A stretch of 12,766 nucleotides of DNA, taken from positions 1-12,766 of the forward strand of contig CADBFL010000029.1 in NCBI GenBank assembly GCA_902793875.1, given 5' to 3'. The notes below the pieces were generated by a model. It had not been told where the DNA came from, ran no database searches, and saw only the letters and a program-made list of their open reading frames with translations. A program made the translations under genes and the position numbers. Each line of letters opens with the position of its first letter. The stretch's first letter is position 1. This DNA comes from an uncultured Eubacteriales bacterium (GTDB lineage Bacteria > Bacillota > Clostridia > Peptostreptococcales > Anaerovoracaceae). Below, in pieces: positions 6,826-12,766 of this stretch.

Positions 6826-6855
6826 TTGCGGCAAAATACGGGTAAAATATATAAA
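6826..6855 (+). promoter_or_regulatory. Weak candidate promoter for the HerA-like gene and downstream genes
   Basis: TTGCGG (6826-6831, 3/6 match), an 18-bp spacer and TATAAA (6850-6855, 5/6 match) are present. The region is AT-rich, and several overlapping -10-like hexamers occur at 6843-6855, so the exact position is uncertain. Confidence 0.35.
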
Positions 6856-6908
6856 GATTAAGAATCAGAATGACCGAGATCACTTAATAAAGACCGGAGG
6901 CTTGAGAA

Positions 6909-8618
6909 ATGACAGATAACGGAATGATATATTTTGCCAGAAAGGGCGACGGCGAGACGCTGTCGGACAGGATATGCATGCGGCCTGATAAGGCCAACAG
7001 ACACGGCTTCATCTGCGGAGCCACGGGAACAGGAAAGTCCGTGACCCTGAAGGTGCTCGCCGAGGGCTTTTCGGAGATCGGCGTGCCGGTGTTCATGTCC
7101 GATGTAAAGGGCGACATGGCGGGGATCGCAGTGCCGGGCGAAGACAGCGAGAACATGCAGAAGAGGCTCGACAGGTTTGAGATACGGGACAGCTTCGCGT
7201 ACAGGGGCTTTCCGGTATCCGTCTTCGACATCTACGCGCAGAAGGGGACGCCTCTTCGCACTACGGTATCCGAGATGGGACCTCAGCTCTTCAGCCAGGT
7301 GCTCGATCTTAACGACACACAGACCGAACTGATGCAGGTCATCTTCAAGATAGCGGACGACCTGGGCCTGATGCTCATCGACACCAAGGACATGAAGGCG
7401 ATGATACAGTACGCCGCCGACCATTCCGACGAATACAAGATGGACTACGGCAACATCCCTCAGCAGTCCGCGGCAACGATCATCAGAGCGATCGTCGCGA
7501 TGGAGGCGGAGGGCGCAGACATGTTCTTCGGCGAGCCGGCCATAGACATAAGGGATTTCTTCCTGACCGCCCCGGACGGACGCGGCATCATAAACATACT
7601 CGACGCGGAGACCCTCATAAACAGGCCGAGGCTGTATTCGGCCTTCATGCTCTACCTGCTCTCCGAGCTCTTCGAGGTGCTGCCTGAAGTGGGCGATCCC
7701 GAAAAGCCGAAGATCGTATTCTTCTTCGACGAGGCGCACCTGCTGTTCAAGAACGCATCGAAGAGCCTGCTCGAAAAGATAGAGCAGGTGGTCAAGCTGA
7801 TCCGTTCAAAGGGCGTTTCCGTATTCTTCGTGACGCAGAGCCCGGGAGACATACCGGGAGCGGTGATGTCGCAGCTCGGAAACAAGATAGAGCACGGTCT
7901 GCACGCGTACACTCCTGCAGAGCAGAAGGCTCTGAACGCCGCGGCCGACGCATTCAGGGAAAACCCGGCCTTCGATACGAAGGAACTCATGCAGAACCTC
8001 GGGACGGGAGAGGCGGTCGTATCGATGCTCGACGAAAAGGGCGCTCCCGAGATGGCAGAGCACGCATTCGTCCTGCCGCCTCAGAGCCGGATGGGCGCGA
8101 TAACGGACGAAGAAAGACAGACAGCGATAAGCAATTCGCCGATGGACGCGAAGTACCGCGATATGGTAGACAACGTCTCGGCGTACGAGCTCATCACCGG
8201 AAAGGGAGGACAGGCGGCTCCGGCAGAAACAGTGACGGCGCCGGACGGACAGGTCTACGGCAACACATCCGGCATCCCGGCGGCGCAGCCCGCGGAACAG
8301 CCAGCAGAGCAGCCTGAGGTAAGCATAGACTTCGAGGTCGGAAACGAAGAAGAGCCTGCCGCCCCGAAGAAAAAGACAAAGAGAAAGGCAGCCGCTCAGA
8401 CTGAAGAGGATGACGGAACGGCGATCGGAAACATGGCCGACAACCTCCTCGGCAAGTCGGGCACGAGACAGGTCGTGAGATCGACCGGCGGCACTATCGG
8501 AAGAGAGATCGGAAAGACGATAGGAGAGGCTGTGCTCGGAAAGAAGGGGCGCACGATAGGCGGCAACATCGGATCGTCCATCGGAAGGAACCTCTTCGGC
8601 ACGCTCACAAAGAGATAA
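6909..8618 (+). CDS. HerA-like DUF853 (YjgR-type) P-loop ATPase
   Basis: This 569-residue cytosolic protein matches the DUF853/YjgR group of the HerA-FtsK superfamily. Walker A is GATGTGKS (37-44). Walker B is KIVFFFDEAHLLF (268-280) with Asp274 and Glu275. A sensor-like VFFVTQSPGDIP (305-316) follows. The HerA fold makes hexameric DNA or protein translocases, but the role of this branch is not established. The core ends near 430. A Pro/Ala/Gln-rich linker with a basic KKKTKRK patch (487-493) follows. The C-terminus (527-565) is a glycine-zipper-like segment with repeated GxxIG steps, a feature shared by YjgR-type tails. GGAGG (6896-6900) lies 8 nt before the ATG. galM follows after 24 bp, so this looks like the first gene of a plus-strand operon. 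No nuclease gene is nearby, so there is no sign of a HerA-NurA pair. Confidence 0.9.
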   Translation: MTDNGMIYFARKGDGETLSDRICMRPDKANRHGFICGATGTGKSVTLKVLAEGFSEIGVPVFMSDVKGDMAGIAVPGEDSENMQKRLDRFEIRDSFAYRGFPVSVFDIYAQKGTPLRTTVSEMGPQLFSQVLDLNDTQTELMQVIFKIADDLGLMLIDTKDMKAMIQYAADHSDEYKMDYGNIPQQSAATIIRAIVAMEAEGADMFFGEPAIDIRDFFLTAPDGRGIINILDAETLINRPRLYSAFMLYLLSELFEVLPEVGDPEKPKIVFFFDEAHLLFKNASKSLLEKIEQVVKLIRSKGVSVFFVTQSPGDIPGAVMSQLGNKIEHGLHAYTPAEQKALNAAADAFRENPAFDTKELMQNLGTGEAVVSMLDEKGAPEMAEHAFVLPPQSRMGAITDEERQTAISNSPMDAKYRDMVDNVSAYELITGKGGQAAPAETVTAPDGQVYGNTSGIPAAQPAEQPAEQPEVSIDFEVGNEEEPAAPKKKTKRKAAAQTEEDDGTAIGNMADNLLGKSGTRQVVRSTGGTIGREIGKTIGEAVLGKKGRTIGGNIGSSIGRNLFGTLTKR

Positions 8619-8642
8619 AGAGGCGCAGGGCGGAGGTAAGAC

Positions 8643-9770
8643 ATGGAGATGCGGTCTTTCGGCAAACTGAGTGACGGCAGGTCCGCGGGCCTGTACATCC
8701 TTAGAAACAACAGCGGCATGTCCGTCTCGCTGACGGATTACGGCGCGGCCATAGTGAGCCTGGCGGTGCCCGACAGGAACGGAATGCTCAGGGACGTGGT
8801 GCTGGGGCACGATGACGCTGAGGGCTATGAAGAGGGTGACGGCTATATCGGCGCCATCGTCGGACGCGTCGCCAACAGGATAGGCGGTGCGAGGTTCAGC
8901 CTTGACGGAAAGGAATACTTTCTCACGGCGAACGACGGCGCGAACTCGCTCCACGGCGGGCGCGACCCGTACTCGAAGAGGCTGTGGAGCGTCAGGATAC
9001 CTTTCAGCGAAGTCAGCTCCGGAGACATCCTGGCGTCATCGGCTCCGGAGAGCATAAGCGACGGCATATCGCAGGCCGCTCGCAGCAACATCGCCAACAA
9101 GAAGGCGGTGTTCTGCCTTGACAGTCCCGACGGGGACCAGGGCTTCCCGGGCGATCTGCATATAGAGGTGACATATACTCTGACGGACGCCTGCGAGCTC
9201 CACATAGATTATCTGGCAGTGTCAGGCGCGGATACGCCGCTGAGTCTTACCAACCACAGTTATTTCAATCTGAACGGGCACGACAGCGGCAGCGTGACGG
9301 GCCACACCGTCCAGATACAGGCTGCTGAGTACACGCCGTCAGGTCCGGATCTTCTGCCGACGGGCAGCATCGAAAGCGTTGCCGGAACGCCAATGGATTT
9401 CAGGATCCCGAAGGTCATAGGAAAGGATATAGACGCCGACTTCGCCGCTCTCAGAAACGCCGGCGGCTACGACCACAACTGGGTGACCGCTCATCAGAAG
9501 GGCGAATACAAAGAGGTCGCTTCGATGTATTCGCGCGAGTCGGGCATACGCATGGAGGTGCTGACGGACATGCCTGGCCTTCAGTTCTATACCGCGAACT
9601 TCATGGACGGCGAATCCGGGAAGAACGGTGCGGTGTACGGAAAGAGGTGCGCGGCGTGCTTCGAGACGCAGTTCTGGCCTGACGCAGTAAACAGGGAGAA
9701 CTTCCCGGGAGGCGTGATCGCCGTCGGAGAGGAATTCAGATCGCGAACGACATACAGATTCTCGGTATAG
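8643..9770 (+). CDS. galM: Galactose mutarotase (aldose 1-epimerase)
   Basis: The enzyme interconverts alpha and beta anomers of galactose or glucose in the cytosol. Expected motifs are in order: GRVANRI (74-80), NSLHGG with His104, TNHSYFNL with the catalytic His205 (203-210), GYDHNW with Asp277, and the general base Glu341 in ETQFWPDAVN. At 375 residues it is longer than the usual size of about 345. The excess lies in a Ser/Ala-rich insertion at about 122-153, between the strand after LWSVR and FCLDSPDGDQGFPG. GGAGG (8632-8636) lies 6 nt before the ATG. There are no Leloir-pathway genes alongside, so a housekeeping sugar role is likely. Its stop codon TAG (9768-9770) is part of the AGGAGG of the next gene, which suggests translational coupling. 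Confidence 0.93.
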   Translation: MEMRSFGKLSDGRSAGLYILRNNSGMSVSLTDYGAAIVSLAVPDRNGMLRDVVLGHDDAEGYEEGDGYIGAIVGRVANRIGGARFSLDGKEYFLTANDGANSLHGGRDPYSKRLWSVRIPFSEVSSGDILASSAPESISDGISQAARSNIANKKAVFCLDSPDGDQGFPGDLHIEVTYTLTDACELHIDYLAVSGADTPLSLTNHSYFNLNGHDSGSVTGHTVQIQAAEYTPSGPDLLPTGSIESVAGTPMDFRIPKVIGKDIDADFAALRNAGGYDHNWVTAHQKGEYKEVASMYSRESGIRMEVLTDMPGLQFYTANFMDGESGKNGAVYGKRCAACFETQFWPDAVNRENFPGGVIAVGEEFRSRTTYRFSV

Positions 9771-9781
9771 GAGGAAAGGAT

Positions 9782-10270
9782 ATGGCACTTACGAAAGAAG
9801 ATATAACGAAACTGCTGGATGACAAAAAGATAAAATACGAGATCGCAGAGCACAAGCCGGTCTACACGATAGACGAGATGCTCGAGTGCGGACTGCCTCA
9901 TCCTGAGCAGATCGCGAAGAACCTTTTCATCAGGGACGACAAGAAGCGCAAATACTATCTGATCACCTGCCTTGAAGACAAGAGGGTCAACCTCAAGGAG
10001 TTCAGAAAAGAGCACGATACCCGCCCGCTGAGCTTCGCCTCCGAAGACGACCTTATGGCGAAAATGGGTCTCACCAGAGGCGCCGTAACTCCTTTCGGGA
10101 TACTCAACAACGAAGAAAAGGACGTGATCGTATACATCGACAGGGACTATGAGAACAAGCTCATGGGCATACATCCGTGCGACAACACCGCGACGGTATA
10201 CGTGAACTGCCGCGATGTCGCGAAGCTCATCAGGGAGCACGGCAATGAGCTGCACTTCATCAAGATGTAG
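9782..10270 (+). CDS. PrdX/ProX-type prolyl-tRNA deacylase (YbaK/INS superfamily)
   Basis: This 162-residue free-standing editing domain probably hydrolyses misacylated tRNA(Pro), typically Ala-tRNA(Pro), to protect proline codons; it acts in the cytosol. Family features are HKPVYTIDEM (24-33), AKNLFIRDDKKRKYYL with the expected catalytic Lys46 (45-60), VNLKEFR (69-75), the loop RGAVTPFGILNN (99-110), and GIHPCDNTATVYV (129-141). PrdX was named from a proline-reductase gene cluster in a clostridium; no reductase gene is seen here. AGGAGG (9769-9774) overlaps the galM stop and lies 7 nt before the ATG. The last three codons and stop fall in the first copy of a 28-bp tandem repeat. Other INS-superfamily specificities cannot be excluded, but sequence similarity favours PrdX. 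Confidence 0.88.
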   Translation: MALTKEDITKLLDDKKIKYEIAEHKPVYTIDEMLECGLPHPEQIAKNLFIRDDKKRKYYLITCLEDKRVNLKEFRKEHDTRPLSFASEDDLMAKMGLTRGAVTPFGILNNEEKDVIVYIDRDYENKLMGIHPCDNTATVYVNCRDVAKLIREHGNELHFIKM

Positions 10271-10338
10271 CGTGAGATAAAACTTCAAAAAGATGCAGCG
10301 TGAGATAAAATATCAAAAAGATGCAGCGTGAGATAAAA
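10259..10338. repeat. Three 28-bp tandem repeats across the deacylase stop codon
   Basis: Copies lie at 10259-10286, 10287-10314 and 10315-10338 (the last truncated to 24 bp). They share AAGATGyAGCGTGAGATAAAA. Copy 1 includes the final codons ATC AAG ATG TAG of the deacylase gene. In copies 2 and 3 the TAG position reads CAG. The repeats fill most of the gap before acnX and hold weak -10-like TAAAAT hexamers, but no convincing promoter. Confidence 0.92.
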
Positions 10339-10357
10339 GGGAAAGGAGTTGAGAGCA

Positions 10358-11653
10358 TTGGAATACAAGGTAAAACTTACAGACGAACAGAAAGCGATAC
10401 TTGACGGTTCCAGGGGCGAGACGCTCGCGAAGGTGATGGAATCGCTGGTCAGGTACGGAGAGCTCTTCGGCGCGACCGAGATGGTGCCTGTCAGCAGCAG
10501 GTACAACCACCTCGTCACATCCTTCGGGCTCAAGGCGCTCGGGCCTGTCTACGAACTCATGGACAAGCTGCTCGAGGCCGGCGCTTTTTCGGGACAGAAA
10601 TTCACGGTCGATCCAAGGCCGCTCGATCCTAAAGTGCCGACGAACATCGCGCAGGATGTGGTGTTCAAACTCTTCATGTACAGCAGGCAGAAGGATTACG
10701 AAGAACAGCTCGCAGATCTGGGCCTTCTTTCGGACAACGCCTTCACCTGCACATGCTACATGGACGAGGTGGGAAACAAGCCGGGCCCGGGCGAAGTGCT
10801 GAGCTGGTCGGAATCCTCGGCCGTCGTGTACGCGAATTCCGTGCTCGGCGCGAGGTGCAACAGAAACTCCGGCATCATCGACCTGATGGGCTCGGTCATC
10901 GGATATGTGCCTAAATTCGGCCTCCTCACTGACGAGGGGCGCAAGGCTGACTGGATAGTCGAGATAAAGACCGAAAAGAAGCCTGAGGCCCAGCTCCTCG
11001 GCTCGGCCATAGGGATGAAGGTCATGGAGGACGTTCCGTATATCATCGGCCTTGACAAGTGGCTCGGAAACGAGCTCGACGACGAGGCCTGCACATACCT
11101 CAAGGACTTCGGAGCGGCAACGGCGTCTAACGGAGCCGTCGGTCTCTACCACGTCGACGGGCTCACGCCTGAGGCTAAAGAGTCCGGGAAGAAGCTCATA
11201 AAGAAGGACGCGAAGACCTACGTGATCGATGACGCCGAGCTCGAGAGGGTGTACAGGGAGTACCCTGTGATCTGGAAGGATCCGGATGCGCAGCCTAAGC
11301 TCTGCTTCATGGGCTGCCCGCACATGAGCCTCCAGCAGCTCAAGGACTGGACGGACAGGGTCGAAGAAGGCCTCGCGAAGAGCGGAGCCGGCAAGGTAAG
11401 CGTTCCGACGGTCTTCACCGCCGCGCCTGATGTGCTCGAAGCTTTCGAAAAGACGCCTTACGCCGACAGGCTGAAGGCGACGGGGGTCATCACCTCGTAT
11501 ATCTGCCCGCTGATGTACATGAACAATCCTCTCAGCGAGAAGATGCCTGTGATAACCTCGAGCAACAAACTCAGAACGTACACATCCGCGCGCTTCTATA
11601 CCGATGATGAGATACTCGAACAGATAACGCGCAACAGGAAAGGAGGCAGATAG
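10358..11653 (+). CDS. Aconitase-X (AcnX, DUF521) large catalytic subunit
   Basis: AcnX enzymes are Fe-S dehydratases; known bacterial members act on cis-3-hydroxy-L-proline, and archaeal ones on phosphomevalonate. Start: AAAGGAG (10342-10348) lies 9 nt before TTG 10358. An in-frame TTG at 10349 abuts this site with no spacing, so the 431-residue form is chosen. Family blocks are VPVSSRYNHL (43-52), DPRPLDP (85-91), FTCTCYMDEVGNKPGPGE (129-146), WSESSAVVYANSVLGARCNR (150-169), CFMGCPHMS (316-324) and ITSYICPLMYMNN (378-390). Cysteines 131, 320 and 383 are the best Fe-S ligand candidates (inferred from position). Residue 133 is Cys; I recall Pro as usual there in TCTPY-type motifs. The small subunit follows directly. 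The substrate is unknown; hydroxyproline is favoured by the neighbouring prolyl-tRNA deacylase, but only weakly. Confidence 0.9.
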   Translation: MEYKVKLTDEQKAILDGSRGETLAKVMESLVRYGELFGATEMVPVSSRYNHLVTSFGLKALGPVYELMDKLLEAGAFSGQKFTVDPRPLDPKVPTNIAQDVVFKLFMYSRQKDYEEQLADLGLLSDNAFTCTCYMDEVGNKPGPGEVLSWSESSAVVYANSVLGARCNRNSGIIDLMGSVIGYVPKFGLLTDEGRKADWIVEIKTEKKPEAQLLGSAIGMKVMEDVPYIIGLDKWLGNELDDEACTYLKDFGAATASNGAVGLYHVDGLTPEAKESGKKLIKKDAKTYVIDDAELERVYREYPVIWKDPDAQPKLCFMGCPHMSLQQLKDWTDRVEEGLAKSGAGKVSVPTVFTAAPDVLEAFEKTPYADRLKATGVITSYICPLMYMNNPLSEKMPVITSSNKLRTYTSARFYTDDEILEQITRNRKGGR

Positions 11654-12106
11654 ATGAAGACTTTCCAGGGAAGGGTAGTCGTGCCCGGAAGAGTAAGCGC
11701 AGAGGCGCTCGTGTCCCACGGCGGTCTCAACACGCTGGCCTCGTTCCAGAAAGCGCTGCAGTTCGGAGACAAAAAAGCGACCTGCGGCGACCAGAACAAC
11801 CCGGATCTTTACGGCAAGCAGATGGCCGGCAAGGCTCTGTGCCTGCCTCAGACGATCGGCTCGACGACAGGGGGACTCGTCCTGTACTGCGCGACGTCGA
11901 TGGGAAGGCAGCCTGCGTGCATGCTGTTTTCGAATCCTATAGATTCTCTTGCTGCGGCGGGCGCCGTGCTGGCGGATGTATGGCTCGAAGACAACAAGAT
12001 GCCGGTGGTCGATTCTCTCGGAGATGAATTCCTCGATTACGTGAAAGACGGCATGAACATCATCGTACAGGAAGGCGGAAAGGTCATGGTATCCGATCCG
12101 TTCTGA
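11654..12106 (+). CDS. Aconitase-X small (swivel, DUF126) subunit
   Basis: This 150-residue partner of the large subunit forms the swivelling half of the AcnX active site. It shows the family opening GRVVVPGRVSAEALVSHGGL (6-25), then GKALCLPQTIGSTTGG (59-74) with the Ser/Thr loop (70-72) expected to contact substrate, and FSNPIDSLAAAGAVLADV (92-109). The gene starts on the base after the large-subunit stop, with AGGAGG (11641-11646) 7 nt upstream, so the two are translated together from one mRNA. Separate subunits are typical of archaeal and some bacterial AcnX enzymes, while others are fused. Its stop codon falls in a 13-bp sequence (12102-12114) that recurs after the palindrome array, and the first array unit begins 14 nt downstream. 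Confidence 0.9.
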   Translation: MKTFQGRVVVPGRVSAEALVSHGGLNTLASFQKALQFGDKKATCGDQNNPDLYGKQMAGKALCLPQTIGSTTGGLVLYCATSMGRQPACMLFSNPIDSLAAAGAVLADVWLEDNKMPVVDSLGDEFLDYVKDGMNIIVQEGGKVMVSDPF

Positions 12107-12114
12107 TCCTGAAG
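12102..12114. repeat. Left 13-bp direct repeat flanking the palindrome array
   Basis: TCTGATCCTGAAG overlaps the acnX small-subunit stop codon. It matches TCTGATCTTGAAG at 12544-12556 in 12 of 13 positions. It may be a degenerate copy of the array's own 23-bp linker, or a target-site duplication. Confidence 0.6.
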
Positions 12115-12120
12115 AGGGGG

Positions 12121-12538
12121 ATTGGAACCAAATGGGCGCGTACGCCGAAATGGTTCCAATTGCAGGCCGGAATGAACGATGAAATTGGAACCAAACGGCG
12201 CGTGTCATCCGAATGGTTCCAATTTTGATGTCCGGAAGAGGCGTGAATTGGAACCAAATGAAGCATAAAGCCGAAATGGTTCCAATCACAGACTGAAATG
12301 AACGGTGGAATTGGAACCAAATGGAGCTCAGGGCCGAAATGGTTCCAATTGCAGACTGAAATGAACGGTGGAATTGGAACCAAATGGAGCGTGTCATCCG
12401 AATGGTTCCAATTTTGATGTTTGAAAGAGGCGTGAATTGGAACCAAATGAAGCATAAAGCCGAAATGGTTCCAATCACAGGCTGAAATGAACGATGGAAT
12501 TGGAACCAAATAAGCGCGCACATCGAAATGGTTCCAAT
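12121..12538. repeat. Seven-unit, 63-bp-period array of inverted repeats (ATTGGAACCA ... TGGTTCCAAT)
   Basis: Units of 40 bp start at 12121, 12184, 12247, 12310, 12373, 12436 and 12499. Each is a 10-bp arm ATTGGAACCA, a 20-bp interior and the inverted arm TGGTTCCAAT. Linkers of exactly 23 bp separate them. All 14 arms are identical, whereas interiors and linkers vary. Units 1-3 and 4-6 form two copies of a 189-bp higher-order repeat (units 3 and 6 differ at 2 of 63 positions). Each unit could form a hairpin in RNA or a cruciform in DNA. Unit 1 has an extra GGCG/CGCC inner stem. Units 2 and 5 are followed by TTTT and might terminate weakly despite the large loop. There is no CRISPR-like constant repeat and no cas gene. 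The function is unknown. Confidence 0.97.
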
Positions 12539-12543
12539 TCCGG

Positions 12544-12556
12544 TCTGATCTTGAAG
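12544..12556. repeat. Right 13-bp direct repeat flanking the palindrome array
   Basis: TCTGATCTTGAAG lies six bases after the last palindrome unit. It is the partner of the copy at the acnX stop codon (12102-12114), with one mismatch. Confidence 0.6.
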
Positions 12557-12766
12557 GAGAAATGTGTATTCCCGTTCGCGCTCCTTTGCGCTCACAGGGT
12601 CTGCCAGCCGATCGCGCCGCTCTGCAGCTGTCCGGGCGGGTAAAGCAGGCCCCGCCGGCCAGCGCTGGCGCTATCGGGGCAGACAGAAAAAAGAATCTTA
12701 CCAGGCTGGTTATGCTCAAAATAGGGCGAAATGAGTGTCTGTCTCGAAAATGCACTATATCCGGCA
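12557..12766. other. Right-edge stretch without a convincing gene
   Basis: Two things are seen here. The first is the GC-rich hairpin at 12599-12684. The second is a plus-strand frame from ATG 12562 that stays open to the window edge (68 codons). Its AAGGAG (12554-12559) is only 2 nt from the ATG, and the encoded peptide is Arg/Ala-rich without recognisable features. A minus-strand frame (12755-12084) is also open, but it runs through the palindrome array. The short palindrome ACCAGGCTGGT is at 12700-12710. No tRNA, rRNA or insertion-sequence gene is seen. Confidence 0.5.
12599..12684. repeat. 86-nt GC-rich imperfect inverted repeat (possible structured RNA or small element)
   Basis: GTCTGCC (12599-12605) pairs with GGCAGAC (12678-12684). 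After a 2-nt bulge, CCGAT (12608-12612) pairs with ATCGG (12673-12677). After one mismatch, GCGCC (12614-12618) pairs with GGCGC (12667-12671). An inner stem, GGCGGG (12635-12640) with CCCGCC (12651-12656), has a 10-nt loop. A perfect 12-bp palindrome, GCCAGCGCTGGC (12658-12669), offers an alternative fold. No U tract follows on either strand, so it is not a standard terminator. Confidence 0.65.

Noticed and set aside
6909..8618. HerA-NurA type antiphage or DNA-repair system
   Set aside because: The ATPase belongs to the DUF853/YjgR branch, and the neighbours are galM and a tRNA deacylase; no nuclease or defence partner is present in the window.
10349..10357. TTG 10349 as the start of the acnX large subunit
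   Set aside because: It directly abuts the AAAGGAG with no spacing. TTG 10358 has a 9-nt spacing.
12121..12538. CRISPR array
   Set aside because: The only constant parts are 10-bp inverted arms. Interiors and linkers are related to each other in a three-unit order instead of being unique spacers, and no cas gene is present.
10313..12595. 760-codon minus-strand frame opposite the acnX genes
   Set aside because: It lies antisense to two clear AcnX subunit genes, has an Arg/His-rich composition typical of a shadow frame, and gains its upstream half-open length from the stop-free palindrome array.
12599..12684. Rho-independent terminator
   Set aside because: The stem is followed by A-rich sequence on the plus strand and by mixed sequence on the minus strand, with no U tract.
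12562..12766. Plus-strand gene running off the right edge
   Set aside because: The ribosome binding site is only 2 nt from the ATG, the frame crosses a strong inverted repeat, and the peptide has no recognisable features. Sequence beyond the window would decide.

Overview
The window reads as chromosome of an anaerobic Gram-positive bacterium (Bacillota, Eubacteriales-like). The signs are strong AGGAGG-type ribosome binding sites, a TagD-type glycerol-3-phosphate cytidylyltransferase, an EFR1-type flavodoxin/ferredoxin fusion, a PrdX-type prolyl-tRNA deacylase, a cytosolic M16C peptidase, and fairly GC-rich DNA that still uses many ATA, AGG and AGA codons. The exact family is a guess; nothing in the window fixes it.

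Left part (1-3884). A minus-strand membrane-protein gene runs off the left edge (start at 414). Its ribosome binding site and first 19 codons sit in a perfect 77-bp tandem duplication. It diverges from the EFR1 ferredoxin gene (643-1425, +), with promoters whose -35 boxes overlap. EFR1 converges on tagD (1484-1936, -) across a GC-rich hairpin. tagD diverges from an MscS-type channel gene (2117-2953, +), which is followed 25 bp later by a PAP2-type phosphatase gene with a repetitive basic tail (2979-3884, +). Cell-envelope functions (TagD, MscS, PAP2) cluster here, but there is no complete pathway.

Middle (3886-6756). A large M16C zinc peptidase gene lies on the minus strand. It meets the PAP2 gene tail to tail with one base between the stop codons. 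Its intrinsic terminator appears to lie inside the PAP2 coding sequence, and its promoter spacer holds a 19-bp palindrome that looks like an operator.

Right part (6909-12106, +). Five closely spaced genes probably form one or two transcription units: a HerA-like DUF853 ATPase, galactose mutarotase, PrdX-type deacylase, and the large and small subunits of an aconitase-X (AcnX) enzyme. The acnX large-subunit gene most likely starts at TTG 10358. Three 28-bp tandem repeats separate the deacylase from acnX, and the first copy includes the deacylase stop codon.

Right end (12107-12766). No convincing gene is seen. The stretch holds an exact 63-bp-period array of seven units. Each unit has two inverted 10-bp arms (ATTGGAACCA / TGGTTCCAAT), identical in all 14 occurrences, around variable interiors. 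The array is followed by a GC-rich 86-nt imperfect hairpin. This array is the most unusual structure in the window.
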